Below are positions 1 through 8,465 of a DNA stretch of 64,000 nt, piece after piece (position 1 is the first letter of the stretch; every line of letters starts with the position of its first letter). Both the position numbers and the translations under genes were made by a program. The notes below the pieces were generated by a model. It was not told where the DNA came from, ran no database searches, and saw only the letters and a list, made by a program, of their open reading frames with translations. The DNA is from Pseudonocardia hydrocarbonoxydans. Lineage in GTDB: Bacteria > Actinomycetota > Actinomycetes > Mycobacteriales > Pseudonocardiaceae. The stretch covers positions 51,592 through 115,591 of the forward strand of contig NZ_BJNG01000038.1 in assembly GCF_006539565.1 (NCBI RefSeq), given 5' to 3'.

Positions 1-663
1 CCGCGCCCCGGCGACGAGCAGCTTCGCCCAGAGCAGGTAGTCCTCCATCAGCGCGAAGTCGCTGTAGCCGCCGACGGCGCGGACGAGGTCGCGGCGGTAG
101 ACGACGGTGGGGTGGTTGAACGGATCGGCGAAGCGGGCGCGGACCGCGATGTCGTGCGCGTCGACGGGCGGGGTGCGGGTGCCGACGATCTCGTCGGGGT
201 CGTCACCGAACTCCTGCAACCCCGACCCGACCAGGTCGATCCCCGACTCGATGATCGGCAGCTGCACCGCGAACCGGTGCGGCAGCGAGATGTCGTCGGC
301 GTCCATCCGCGCGACGACGTCGTACCGGCACGCCTCCAGCCCCGCGTCCAGCGCCGGGCCGAGCCCGCGGTTGCGCTCGCCCGCCAGCACGTCGACCGGC
401 ACCGGGCTGGACGCCACCAGCTCCGCGATCGCCGCGTCCAGCGCGGCCGGCACCGGGCCGTCACGCACGATGACGACGTGGTCGGGCCGGCGGGTCTGCT
501 CGTCGACGCTGGAGCGGAACGCCCCGGTCAGGTGGTCGGCCCGGTCACCGGCCCAGACCGGCAGCAACAGCGAGAACTGTGCGGGCAACGCCGGGTCCTC
601 CGCCTCTCCTGCGTCGTCACGGTCGGTACCGGGCCGCGGGGCGACGACGGTCACCCGCGACAC
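1..663 (-). CDS. Family 2 glycosyltransferase, C-terminus cut by window edge
   Basis: This is the N-terminal 221 codons of a GT-A family 2 glycosyltransferase; the gene continues past position 1. The visible protein has the usual start of the fold (FSLLLPVW, then a nucleotide-binding half ending in VVARMDADDISLPHR, where DADD is the DXD-type metal and nucleotide-sugar site). The later segment FNHPTVVYRRD and GGYSDFALMEDYLLW resembles AmsE/WfgS-like sugar transferases acting on polysaccharide intermediates at the inner face of the membrane. The GTG at 661-663 is the only good start; no strong ribosome site is visible. It is divergent from the LCP ligase gene, which fits a cell-wall polysaccharide role. 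The sugar and acceptor cannot be told. Confidence 0.8.
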   Translation of the reverse strand, partial: MSRVTVVAPRPGTDRDDAGEAEDPALPAQFSLLLPVWAGDRADHLTGAFRSSVDEQTRRPDHVVIVRDGPVPAALDAAIAELVASSPVPVDVLAGERNRGLGPALDAGLEACRYDVVARMDADDISLPHRFAVQLPIIESGIDLVGSGLQEFGDDPDEIVGTRTPPVDAHDIAVRARFADPFNHPTVVYRRDLVRAVGGYSDFALMEDYLLWAKLLVAGAR

Positions 664-753
664 GCCCGCAGCCTCCCGCCGGGCGGCGCCCGATGCTGCA
701 CCCTAGAAGGCTCGACACACCGGTCACGCCGTCGGGGATGGAGTGAGGTGGAG

Positions 754-2466
754 ATGGACCCGCGCGACGCCGGATACCCGGCTGCCGCACTGCCCGAGCC
801 GCCCTGGCTGGCGCGCGCCACGCGCGAGCGCGTCGCGCGGTCCGTGTCCACCCGGACCGCTCCGGCCCCGTCCAGCAGTGGATCTTCGAGTAGATCCTTG
901 CGCACCCGGTCCACGCGGCCCGTCGCGGGGTCCCCCGTCCCGGCACCCCGTCCGGCACCCGCCGTCCGTCGACGGCCCAAGCCCGTCCGCACCCCGGCCC
1001 CGCGGCCCGCGCCGGGCCGGGTGCTGCGGCGGCTGCGGATCGCCACCGTCGTCGCCTCGGCGCTCGTGCTGGCCGTCACCGGCACGGCGTGGGGGCTCTA
1101 CCGCGACATCACCGCGGGCATCGTCACCACCGACGTCATCTCCGGGGGCGGTGACGGCGGCGCGCAGAACATCCTGCTCGTCGGCGTCGACAGTCGCACC
1201 GACGCCCAGGGCAACCCGCTGCCGCCGGAGATCCTGCGCGAGCTCAACAGCGGCGCCGACACCGGCGTCCTCAACTCCGACACGATCATGATGCTGCACC
1301 TGCCCGAGGACGGCGGGGCCGCGGCGGCGTTCTCCATCCCGCGCGACACCTACGTCGACATCCCCGGCTACCGCACCGACAAGATCAACGCGGCCTACCC
1401 CGCCGTCAAGGCGCTGACGGCCGAGCGCCTGGTCGCCGACGGGATCCGCAACCCCGCGCAGGTCGAGGCCGAGGCCGCGCGGGCCGGGCGCAGCGCGCTG
1501 ATCGGGGCCGTCGAACGCCTCACCGGTCAGCAGATCGACCACTACGCCGAGCTCAACCTCGTCGGGTTCTACGACCTGACGCGCGCGATCGGCGGCGTCG
1601 ACGTCTGCCTCGCCGCGCCCGTCGACGAGCCGCTGTCCGGCGCGCGCTTCGCGGCGGGCCCGCAGACGATCTCCGGCCGCGACGCGCTGGCGTTCGTGCG
1701 CCAGCGCCACGGGCTGCCCGACGGCGACCTGTCCCGGATCCGGCGCCAGCAGGTCTTCCTGGCCGCGGTCGCCGACAAGGTGCTCTCCGCCGGCACGCTG
1801 ACCGACCCGGCGGCGCTGGGCGCGCTGATCGGGGTGATCCAGCAGTCCGTCGTGCTCGACGAGGGCTGGGACCTGCTCGCCTTCGCCCAGCAGGCCTCCG
1901 ACATCGCCGCGGGCAACCTGGAGTTCGTCACGATCCCGACCGAGGGCGCCGAGAACAACGCCCGCGGGGACGTCCTGCTGGTCGATCCCGACGTCGTGCG
2001 CGGGTTCGTGGAGGAGCGGATCGAGGCGCAGCGGCTCGCGGCCGAGGCCGCCGCGCAGGTGCGTGCGGCCGAGCCCCCGCCGCCGGTCACCGTCATCGCC
2101 TCGCGCTACATCGTCCACGTCCTCAACGGCTCCGAGGCCGGCGGCCTGGCCGGTGACGTGCGCGGCCACCTCACCGGCCTCGGCTTCTCCGGCGGCACCG
2201 TCGACAACACCGAGCCCGCCGAGACCAGCGTGGTGCGCCACTCGGGCGCCGACGGCGAGGCGGCGCGGTCGGTGGCCGACCAGCTCGGCGGCATCGACGT
2301 CGAGCGCGACGAGTCCGTGCCACGGGGCCACCTGACGGTGGTGCTCGGCGGCGACTTCGACCCGTCGGTGCTGCCCGCGCCGCCGCCGGCCGTCGCCGAC
2401 GACGCCGCGCCGCCGCCGCCGGTGGACGCCGCGATCACCGCCGCCGGGGTGCCCTGCATCGACTGA
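754..2466 (+). CDS. LytR-CpsA-Psr (LCP) family cell-wall ligase with LytR_C domain
   Basis: A 570-residue membrane-anchored LCP protein. These enzymes transfer polyprenyl-linked polymers (arabinogalactan in mycolata, teichoic acids elsewhere) to peptidoglycan outside the membrane. A proline- and arginine-rich cytosolic leader (about 1-90) precedes one membrane segment (about 93-115). The LCP core follows, with NILLVGVDSR, the SDTIMMLHL strand, AFSIPRDTYVDIPG and DALAFVRQRH carrying the conserved Asp/Arg pyrophosphate-binding residues. A LytR_C domain (VHVLNGSEAGGLAGDV onward) is near the C-terminus, then an alanine/proline tail. ATG 754 was chosen because gagtgaggtggag lies just upstream; the longer open frame before it has no LCP character. 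The pairing with the next gene resembles M. tuberculosis Rv3267-Rv3268. Confidence 0.92.
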   Translation: MDPRDAGYPAAALPEPPWLARATRERVARSVSTRTAPAPSSSGSSSRSLRTRSTRPVAGSPVPAPRPAPAVRRRPKPVRTPAPRPAPGRVLRRLRIATVVASALVLAVTGTAWGLYRDITAGIVTTDVISGGGDGGAQNILLVGVDSRTDAQGNPLPPEILRELNSGADTGVLNSDTIMMLHLPEDGGAAAAFSIPRDTYVDIPGYRTDKINAAYPAVKALTAERLVADGIRNPAQVEAEAARAGRSALIGAVERLTGQQIDHYAELNLVGFYDLTRAIGGVDVCLAAPVDEPLSGARFAAGPQTISGRDALAFVRQRHGLPDGDLSRIRRQQVFLAAVADKVLSAGTLTDPAALGALIGVIQQSVVLDEGWDLLAFAQQASDIAAGNLEFVTIPTEGAENNARGDVLLVDPDVVRGFVEERIEAQRLAAEAAAQVRAAEPPPPVTVIASRYIVHVLNGSEAGGLAGDVRGHLTGLGFSGGTVDNTEPAETSVVRHSGADGEAARSVADQLGGIDVERDESVPRGHLTVVLGGDFDPSVLPAPPPAVADDAAPPPPVDAAITAAGVPCID

Positions 2467-2481
2467 GGCGACAATGTCGCG

Positions 2482-3195
2482 GTGTCCCTCACCGATGCGC
2501 TCCTGGACCGCTCGTCCGCCCGGCCCCTGATCACCTTCTACGACGACGCCACCGGCGAGCGGATCGAGCTCTCCGGGGTCACGACGGCGAACTGGGCGGC
2601 GAAGACCGCCAACCTGCTGCGCGACGAGTGCGACGTCGAGCCGGGCACGACCGTCGCCGTCCTGCTCCCCGCGCACTGGCAGACCGCGGCGGTGCTGCTG
2701 GGCGCGTGGTGGTGCGGGGCGCAGGTCGTCGGCGACCCGGTGGGGGCCGACCTGGTGCTGTGCGACCGCGAGCGCCTCGACCTCGCCCTGTCCGCCGCGC
2801 CCCCGCTGGGGGTGGTGGCCCTGTCGCTGCACGCGTTCGGCCAGGGCATCGACGGGCTGCCCGCGGGGGTCGTCGACTACGCCACCGAGGTGCGCCTGCA
2901 CGGTGACGACTTCGTGCCGTGGGAGCCCGTCCCGGACTCCGCGCCCGCCCTGGACTCCGCCCCCGTCTCCGACGTCGTCGCCGCCGCCCGCGACAGGGCG
3001 GCGGCGCTGGGGTTCACGGCGTCGGACCGGGTGCTGTCGACCCTGGACTGGTCCTCGCCGGGGGGCCTCACCGACGGCCTGCTCGCCGTGCTCGCCGCGG
3101 GCGCGAGCCTGGTCCAGTGCCGCCACCCGGACCCGGCGGCGCTCGAGCGGCGGGCCGGGGCCGAGCGCACGACGGCCCGCCTGGGCAGCGGGTAG
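2482..3195 (+). CDS. TIGR03089 family protein (acyl-adenylate-enzyme-like fragment)
   Basis: A 237-residue actinobacterial protein of the TIGR03089 type. The family looks like the N-terminal part of AMP-forming acyl-CoA synthetases, but is too short to hold the full adenylation domain; its reaction is unknown. The ITFYDDATGERIELS start, VAVLLPAHWQTAAVLLGAWWCGAQVV and the late LDWSSPGGLTDGLLAVLAAGASLVQ stretch are typical. No signal peptide or membrane span is evident. GTG 2482 lies 15 nt after the LCP gene, so the two are probably cotranscribed; a cell-envelope link is inferred from this position only. Confidence 0.85.
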   Translation: MSLTDALLDRSSARPLITFYDDATGERIELSGVTTANWAAKTANLLRDECDVEPGTTVAVLLPAHWQTAAVLLGAWWCGAQVVGDPVGADLVLCDRERLDLALSAAPPLGVVALSLHAFGQGIDGLPAGVVDYATEVRLHGDDFVPWEPVPDSAPALDSAPVSDVVAAARDRAAALGFTASDRVLSTLDWSSPGGLTDGLLAVLAAGASLVQCRHPDPAALERRAGAERTTARLGSG

Positions 3196-3203
3196 CGGCC
3201 CAG

Positions 3204-4028
3204 TCAGAGCAGGGCGGTGACGAGCCCGGCCGCCCGCTCCAGCCCCGGCAGCGTGCGGGCGGAGGCCTCGGGGTGCTGGGCGTGCAGGGCCAGGCGGTAC
3301 AGCGCGGCCCGCAGCAGCATCTGCGGCCACTCGTCGAGGTGCGACCAGCGGTCCGGCAGCCCGTCGTCGGCCCCGCCCCAGGCCAGCGCGTCGACGACGA
3401 CCACGGCCGCCGCCCACTCCGGGGGCCGCCACGCGGGTACGAGGTCGACGAGCGCGGGCACGTCGTCGTCGAACAGGACCGCCCCGAACAGCTCGGCGTG
3501 CACGACCTGCGGGGTCACCTGCACGTTCGTGCGGTACGCCGCCAGCTCCGCGTAGAGGGCGCCGCCCGTGTCGGGGTCGAGGGAGAGCCGCCGTTCCCCC
3601 CACGCCGCCGCGGCGGAGCGGGCCAGCAGGTCGTCACGGCCGTCGAGGACGCGGGGCCGGGCCAGGTCGGCGGTCGCCGCGTGCAGGCGGTTGGCCGCCT
3701 CGATCACGTCGTCGTAGCGGGGTTCCAGGGTGCCCGGGACGTAGCGGCTCGCGGCCCAGCCCGCCACGACCCACCGGCCGTCCGACGACCGCACCGGGTG
3801 CGCCAGCCGCAGCCCCTCGACCCGGAGGCCGTCGAGCACGCCCGCCGACCAGGCGGCCACGGCGTTGTCGGGCACCGGGCGGACGAGGACGTCGCCGCAG
3901 TGCCAGGCCCGCCGGCCCGCCCACACCACGGGGCGCGGCTCGGTGTCCTGGACGCCGAATGCGGTGCGGACGTGCGGCGGCAGAGTGGTCCCCGCGGGTC
4001 CGCTCGGGAGGACGGGAGCAGCGGTCAC
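3204..4028 (-). CDS. TIGR02569 family protein (aminoglycoside-phosphotransferase-like)
   Basis: A 274-residue actinobacterial protein matching the TIGR02569 pattern: PPHVRTAFGV near the start, then VWAGRRAWHCGDVLVRPV, WVVAGWAASRYVPGTLEPR and a kinase-like VVHAELFGAVLFDDDVPALVDLVPAWRPPEWA. The last resembles the catalytic and metal loops (H-x-D...N, I-D) of aminoglycoside phosphotransferases, but the canonical HGDLHxxN is not kept, so it may not be a kinase. GTG at 4026-4028 is preferred; an in-frame GTG at 4073 would add 15 low-complexity residues. It is convergent with the TIGR03089 gene, ends 8 nt apart. Substrate unknown. Confidence 0.75.
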   Translation of the reverse strand: MTAAPVLPSGPAGTTLPPHVRTAFGVQDTEPRPVVWAGRRAWHCGDVLVRPVPDNAVAAWSAGVLDGLRVEGLRLAHPVRSSDGRWVVAGWAASRYVPGTLEPRYDDVIEAANRLHAATADLARPRVLDGRDDLLARSAAAAWGERRLSLDPDTGGALYAELAAYRTNVQVTPQVVHAELFGAVLFDDDVPALVDLVPAWRPPEWAAAVVVVDALAWGGADDGLPDRWSHLDEWPQMLLRAALYRLALHAQHPEASARTLPGLERAAGLVTALL

Positions 4029-4105
4029 GGTCCGGCACGCTACCGGCGGACGGTCGCCGATCAACGTCGCCACGCGGGGGCGCGGCGCAGTATCGCCTGG
4101 TCCGG

Positions 4106-6838
4106 TCAGCCCTCCTCGTCGTCGTCCCAGGAGTCGCTGCCGGAGTCGCCGGAGTCGCCGGAGTCGCCGGAGTCGTCGGCGGAGTCACTGCCGGAGTCGC
4201 CGGAGTCGTCGCCGGAGTCGTCGCCGTCGGACGACCCGCCCCCGTCGCCCGATCCGCCCTCGTCCCGGCCGTCGTCGCCCGATCCGCCCTCGTCCGAGCC
4301 GTCGTCGTCCGACCCGTCGGCCTCGTCGGACCCGTCGGCGTCGTACGACACGTCGTCATCGGACCCGGCGGACCCGTCGGGACCATCGGCGTCGTCGGAC
4401 GGCCCCCCGGAGTCGCCGTCGCCGGACCCCGACCCGTCGCCGGCCCCACTCCCGCCCGGGCCGTACCCGTACGCGCCGTCCTCGTCCGCACCGTCGTCGC
4501 CGGACCCGTAGGCGTCGCCGGACCCGTCACCGTCACCGGGGCCCGGGTCGTACCCGGTGGCGCGGTCGGACGCCGTGTCGGCGGCGGACGAGGACCCGCC
4601 GTACCCGACGTCGTAGCCGAGGCTCTCCGCGTACTCGACGTACGCGGCCTCCTCCGGGAGGCCGGAGTCGTACCCGGAGCCCGTCCCGGCATCGGCCGTC
4701 GGGATCCCGTAGGCCTCCAGGACCGCCTGTTCCTGGGCCGAGCCGGTCCCGGCCCGGTCGGCGCCCGCCGGGTACCCCTGCCCGGATGCGGCGGCCATCT
4801 CGTTGAGCGCCTCGATGCTCTCGTCGTCGAAGCCCCACATGCCCAGCGCCGCCGCCGCGACGGCCTGCTCCCCGCCGGTCGGGCCCGCGGCGGACGACCC
4901 GGGCTCGCCCGCCTGCTGCGCCTCCTGCCGGGCCGCTTCCTCGACCGCGGCCTCGACCAGCGGTGCGGCCCACGCCGCGGCCGGGGTCGAGCGCACGACC
5001 TCGAGCGCCGTCGCGGCCTCGGCGGACGGCGCGGCCTCGGCGGACGGCGCGGCGACCGCAGGGGCCTCCTCCACGGGAACCTCGACCGGGAGTGCGCGGA
5101 CCGTGGGTGCGGGGGCGGCGCTCCGGGAGCCGTCGGCGTCGCGGACCGGGCCGGCCGGCGCGGCGGCCGGCTCGTCCGGGGCGTCGGGGTAGCGGTCGTC
5201 GACGGCCGGGAGGGTCGCGGTGTCCTCGACGGCGTCGACGACCGGGGACAGCACCCGGCCGGCTCCCCCGGCCCGGGCGGGGGCGTCGTCGACGTCCTCA
5301 CCCCCGGTGGAGCGCTCGGCGTCGGCCGCGCCCCGGCCGCCGCGGTCGCGCTCGCGGTCGCGGGCCTCGTCGGCCGGCTGGTCGGGCCCGTCGACGACGT
5401 CGCCGACGGTGTCCACGACCTCCGCCACGGGCCCGCCGCGCTGCTCGTCGCCGTCGCGGTCGCGGTCCGGAGGCCCCGGATCCGGGGCCGCGGCGGGCGC
5501 GGGCCCGCCGACGACGCCCTCGACGGTGTCGACGACGGTCTCCACCGGCCCGGGGGCGGTGTCGGCGGCCGGGCCCGCGGGGGCCGGGTCGCCGGGCCGG
5601 TCGGCCGACCTGTCGCGGTCGCGGTCGCGGTTCCCGCCGTCCACCACGGCGCCGACGGCCCCGTCGACGCCCTGGGCGAGCTGGTCGACCGGGCCGGCGG
5701 GCGGCGCCGGATCGGGCGGCGGGACGTCGACGGGCCCCTCGCCGGGGCCGCGCGGGTCGGGCGGCCCGCTGGTGTCGACGTCCTGGCGCGGCGGCCCGCC
5801 CGGCTCGTCGCGGCCGTTGACGACCTCGGGGCGCGGGGGCACCGGATCCGTCGGGGCCGGGGTCGGGACGTCCTCGCCGCGGATGACCCGCCGGACGTCC
5901 TCGCCGACCTGCTCGGTCTCCGCGACGTCGTCGGGCAGCGGCCGGGCCATCGCGCTCTCGACGCCGCCCTCGAGCGCGGCCAGCTCCTCGCGGCGGGAGT
6001 CGCGCTGGCGGATGCGCAGGTCGCGCTGCTCGTCGAGGGCCGAGAGGGCGGTGGCCTGCTCGGGAGAGCGCCGGGCGGGCGGCGGCGCCGCGGCCAGCGT
6101 GCTCTCCATCTCCTGCAGGTCCTGCTCGGCCGCCGCGAGCTGGGCGCGCGCGGCGTCGAGCTCCTCCAGCGAGTCGAGCTGGGACAGCAGGGTGGCGCGC
6201 CGGTTCTCCAGCAGCTCGCGACGCTCCTCCAGCGCCTCCACCGGGGCGGCCGGGCTCGCCGAGCGCTGGGCCGCGGGGAGCTGCAACCACTCGGCCTCGA
6301 CCTCGGCGATCGCGTCGAGCTGCCGGTTGACCGAGGCCAGCGTGACGCGCGCGTCGCGGGCCCACTCCTCCTGGGACACCGCGGCGGCGACCGACGTCGA
6401 CGGCACCGGACCGGAGGAGGTGATGGCGTACCCGCCCGCGAGGATGCCCGCGGCCCCGAGCACGGCGAGGGCGCGACGGCGGCGCGGGATCGGCGCGTGC
6501 AACCCCCCGGTACGCCGCCCCGGAGGTGTCTCGGAACGTCGGGGGGCGGCGGCCCGGCGGCGGGCGGCGCGGTTGCCCGGCACCTTCGGCGCCACCGGGG
6601 CGGGCCCGGGCGGCGGACCGTCGACGGCCGCGGGGTTCTCGACGGGTGCGGGCTCGGCGAGCCAGGGCAGGGTGGCCGCGAGCCGGGAGTCGGCGCCGGA
6701 CTGCATCGCCGCACGGCGGGCCTGGCGGGCGGCCGCGCGGTGGGCCGCGGTGCAGTAGCGGCGGGGCGGACGACCGGGGGTGTCCTGGATGGGGACCGCG
6801 CACCCGGGAAGGGCGCAGCGCCGCGTCGTCTCGGTCAT
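4106..6838 (-). CDS. Large membrane-anchored protein: zinc-knuckle-like N-terminus, coiled coil, acidic tail
   Basis: A 910-residue protein I cannot assign to a characterised family. The start ATG at 6836-6838 (MTETTRR) follows cacgagacg and opens with a Cys/His cluster (CALPGC...RRYCTAAH, residues 8-33) followed by ARQARR, like small zinc-binding modules. One hydrophobic segment (about 122-141) splits an N-terminal cytosolic part from a charged helical region with coiled-coil character (about 158-292). Then come several hundred residues rich in Pro, Ala, Asp and Gly, and a tail of Asp/Ser/Gly repeats ending WDDDEEG. Other strands also carry very long open frames here because of GC bias. This frame is preferred because only it gives a membrane segment, a coiled coil and a sensible start. 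Role unknown; a surface or division-linked scaffold is a guess. Confidence 0.65.
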   Translation of the reverse strand: MTETTRRCALPGCAVPIQDTPGRPPRRYCTAAHRAAARQARRAAMQSGADSRLAATLPWLAEPAPVENPAAVDGPPPGPAPVAPKVPGNRAARRRAAAPRRSETPPGRRTGGLHAPIPRRRRALAVLGAAGILAGGYAITSSGPVPSTSVAAAVSQEEWARDARVTLASVNRQLDAIAEVEAEWLQLPAAQRSASPAAPVEALEERRELLENRRATLLSQLDSLEELDAARAQLAAAEQDLQEMESTLAAAPPPARRSPEQATALSALDEQRDLRIRQRDSRREELAALEGGVESAMARPLPDDVAETEQVGEDVRRVIRGEDVPTPAPTDPVPPRPEVVNGRDEPGGPPRQDVDTSGPPDPRGPGEGPVDVPPPDPAPPAGPVDQLAQGVDGAVGAVVDGGNRDRDRDRSADRPGDPAPAGPAADTAPGPVETVVDTVEGVVGGPAPAAAPDPGPPDRDRDGDEQRGGPVAEVVDTVGDVVDGPDQPADEARDRERDRGGRGAADAERSTGGEDVDDAPARAGGAGRVLSPVVDAVEDTATLPAVDDRYPDAPDEPAAAPAGPVRDADGSRSAAPAPTVRALPVEVPVEEAPAVAAPSAEAAPSAEAATALEVVRSTPAAAWAAPLVEAAVEEAARQEAQQAGEPGSSAAGPTGGEQAVAAAALGMWGFDDESIEALNEMAAASGQGYPAGADRAGTGSAQEQAVLEAYGIPTADAGTGSGYDSGLPEEAAYVEYAESLGYDVGYGGSSSAADTASDRATGYDPGPGDGDGSGDAYGSGDDGADEDGAYGYGPGGSGAGDGSGSGDGDSGGPSDDADGPDGSAGSDDDVSYDADGSDEADGSDDDGSDEGGSGDDGRDEGGSGDGGGSSDGDDSGDDSGDSGSDSADDSGDSGDSGDSGSDSWDDDEEG
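4134..4390. repeat. Imperfect 9-bp tandem repeats coding the acidic Ser/Asp/Gly tail
   Basis: The end of the large acidic-tailed gene is built from drifting copies of the 9-mer ccggagtcg and related tcgtcggac units. On the coding strand these read as Ser-Gly-Asp and Asp-Ser-Gly triplets. The copies are densest at about 4138-4220. Such arrays expand and contract by slippage, so tail length probably varies between strains. It is not a CRISPR array: there are no unique spacers and the period is too short. Confidence 0.8.
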
Positions 6839-7103
6839 CGTCTCGTGCCCCCTGCCGACGGCGGGCGGGTGGCCCCACCCACGACGCTCACCGCTGCGGC
6901 GCGTCCCCCGACGCCCCGGACCGCCACCCGTGAAATTGATCTTCCGAGAGCCGAACGTACCCCGCTCACCCGAACTTGTCACTGCTCCAAGTGGGACGGA
7001 AAGCCCTGGTCAGGGTCACACTCCGTACACGGCGGCCCGTCCCCTCACGCTCCGTCGGCAGCCGGGGAGCACGGCACCCACCGATGGCCGGATGCGGGTC
7101 GGC

Positions 7104-7166
7104 GTGCACCCACAGGGTCACCGTGCACACGCCCCGCGGTGTGCACGGCGACCGCCCGGTGTGCAC
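7104..7166. repeat. Four GTGCAC palindromes at 18-20 bp spacing
   Basis: The 6-bp palindrome GTGCAC occurs at 7104-7109, 7123-7128, 7141-7146 and 7161-7166, start-to-start 19, 18 and 20 bp, so all copies fall on nearly the same face of the helix. The last two share the longer context CGGTGTGCAC. The layout would suit cooperative binding by a dimeric regulator upstream of the acidic-tail gene (start at 6838), but no factor can be named. Confidence 0.45.
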
Positions 7167-7197
7167 CGCCACATCGGACGGGGGCCGCGGACGACGA

Positions 7198-7233
7198 ACG
7201 GCGCGCCGTCCCCCGTGGGGGCCGGCGCGCCGT
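7198..7233 (-). terminator. Hairpin terminator downstream of moeZ
   Basis: A perfect 11-bp inverted repeat, ACGGCGCGCCG (7198-7208) and CGGCGCGCCGT (7223-7233), encloses a 14-nt loop that itself contains a ccccc/ggggg pairing. It begins about 16 nt past the moeZ stop, reading leftwards. There is no U-tract, as usual for high-GC actinobacterial terminators. Confidence 0.65.
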
Positions 7234-7248
7234 CGGGGACGCGGGGCG

Positions 7249-8421
7249 TCAGTAGGTGGGCAGGCTCTTGTCCACCTGGTTGGCCCAGGCGAGCACGCCG
7301 CCGCCGACGTGCACGGCGTCGGAGAACCCGGCCTTGTGCAGGGCCGCGAGCGCGTCGGCGGAGCGGGCGCCGGACTTGCAGTGCAGGACCACCGGCTTGT
7401 CCTGCGGGATCTCCGAGAGCGCCTCGCCGGAGAGGATGCGGTCCTTGGGGATCAGGACCGCGCCCGGGATGTTGACGATCTCGTACTCGTGCTGCTCGCG
7501 GACGTCGATGAGCGCGAAGTCCTTGCCCGCGTCCATCATCTCCTTGAGCTCGGTGGCCGTGATCGTGTGACCGGCGGCGGCGCTCTGCGCGTCGTCGGAC
7601 ACCACACCGCAGAACGCGTCGTAGTCGATCAGCTCGGTGATCGGCTTGGTCTCCGGGTCCTTGCGGATGTTGATCGTGCGGTAGCTCATCTCGAGCGCGT
7701 CGTAGACCATCAGCCGGCCCAGCAGCGGCTCGCCGATGCCGGTGATCAGCTTGATCGCCTCGTTGACCATGATCGAGCCGATCGAGGCGCACAGCACGCC
7801 CAGCACGCCGCCCTCGGCGCAGGACGGGACCATGCCGGGGGGCGGGGGCTCGGGGTAGAGGTCGCGGTAGTTCAGGCCCTTGCCGTTCGGTGCGTCCTCC
7901 CAGAAGACCGACGCCTGGCCCTCGAACCGGAAGATCGAGCCCCAGACGTAGGGCTTGCCGAGCAGCACGGCGGCGTCGTTCACCAGGTAGCGGGTGGCGA
8001 AGTTGTCGGTGCCGTCGAGGATCAGGTCGTAGTCGCGGAAGATGTCGAGGACGTTGGAGCTGTCCAGGCGCACCGGGTGCAGCCGCACCTCGACGAACGG
8101 GTTGATCTCGCGGATCGAGTCGCGCGCCGACTCACCCTTGGGCCGCCCGATGTCGGACTGGCCGTGGATGACCTGGCGGTGCAGGTTGGACTCGTCGACC
8201 TCGTCGAACTCGGCGATCCCCAGCGTGCCGACGCCCGCGGCGGCCAGGTAGAGCAGCGCCGGGCTGCCCAGGCCGCCCGCGCCCACCACCAGGACCTTCG
8301 CGTTCTTCAGCCGCTTCTGCCCGGCCATCCCGACGTCGGGGATGATCAGGTGGCGGCTGTAGCGGGCCACCTCGTCCTTGGTCAGCTCGGCGGCCGGCTC
8401 CACGAGCGGCGGTAGCGCCAT
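7249..8421 (-). CDS. moeZ: MoeZ: adenylyltransferase/sulfurtransferase (MoeB-type + rhodanese)
   Basis: A 390-residue fusion of a ThiF/MoeB adenylyltransferase and a C-terminal rhodanese domain. MoeZ activates the C-terminal Gly-Gly of small sulfur-carrier proteins (MoaD, CysO and similar) with ATP and then donates sulfur, serving molybdopterin, cysteine and thiamin routes in the cytosol. Visible are the nucleotide loop VLVVGAGGLGSPALLYLAAAGVG, the DLILDGTDNFATRYLVND core, the catalytic-loop region YPEPPPPGMVPSCAEGGVLG, and a rhodanese with ALIDVREQHEYEIVNIPGA and active-site VVLHCKSGARSADAL (Cys in CKSGAR). ATG 8421 follows gaggagcatgtcaa. Two Cys-X-X-Cys zinc pairs common in MoeB are absent, as usual for MoeZ. 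Confidence 0.95.
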   Translation of the reverse strand: MALPPLVEPAAELTKDEVARYSRHLIIPDVGMAGQKRLKNAKVLVVGAGGLGSPALLYLAAAGVGTLGIAEFDEVDESNLHRQVIHGQSDIGRPKGESARDSIREINPFVEVRLHPVRLDSSNVLDIFRDYDLILDGTDNFATRYLVNDAAVLLGKPYVWGSIFRFEGQASVFWEDAPNGKGLNYRDLYPEPPPPGMVPSCAEGGVLGVLCASIGSIMVNEAIKLITGIGEPLLGRLMVYDALEMSYRTINIRKDPETKPITELIDYDAFCGVVSDDAQSAAAGHTITATELKEMMDAGKDFALIDVREQHEYEIVNIPGAVLIPKDRILSGEALSEIPQDKPVVLHCKSGARSADALAALHKAGFSDAVHVGGGVLAWANQVDKSLPTY

Positions 8422-8465
8422 TTGACATGCTCCTCGGTATCGACTGCGGTCTGTGTGCGGCAACG

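Larger units (their letters stand above)
6839..7248. other. 410-bp gene-free region between the acidic-tail gene and moeZ
   Basis: No convincing gene lies here. It holds the promoter side of the acidic-tail gene (with a locally AT-richer patch near 6930-6960), the evenly spaced GTGCAC array at 7104-7166, and the moeZ terminator hairpin at 7198-7233, the last two listed separately. Open frames crossing it are shadows extending from neighbouring genes. Confidence 0.6.

Noticed and set aside
724..3603. A 959-codon open frame on the minus strand opposite the LCP and TIGR03089 genes
   Set aside because: It is a GC-bias shadow: low-complexity Arg/Gly/Ala product with no domain, while the opposite strand encodes recognisable LCP and TIGR03089 motifs.
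4134..4390. The 9-bp repeats as CRISPR or satellite DNA
   Set aside because: They are in frame within a coding tail and translate to Ser/Gly/Asp units.
7104..7166. GTGCAC copies as a CRISPR array
   Set aside because: The repeats are 6 bp, the gaps are short and unequal in content, and no cas genes are near.
3959..7255. A 1098-codon plus-strand frame across the acidic-tail gene
   Set aside because: Its product is Arg/Gly/Val low complexity and it runs through the TIGR02569 start and the intergenic array. The minus strand gives a membrane span, coiled coil and good start.
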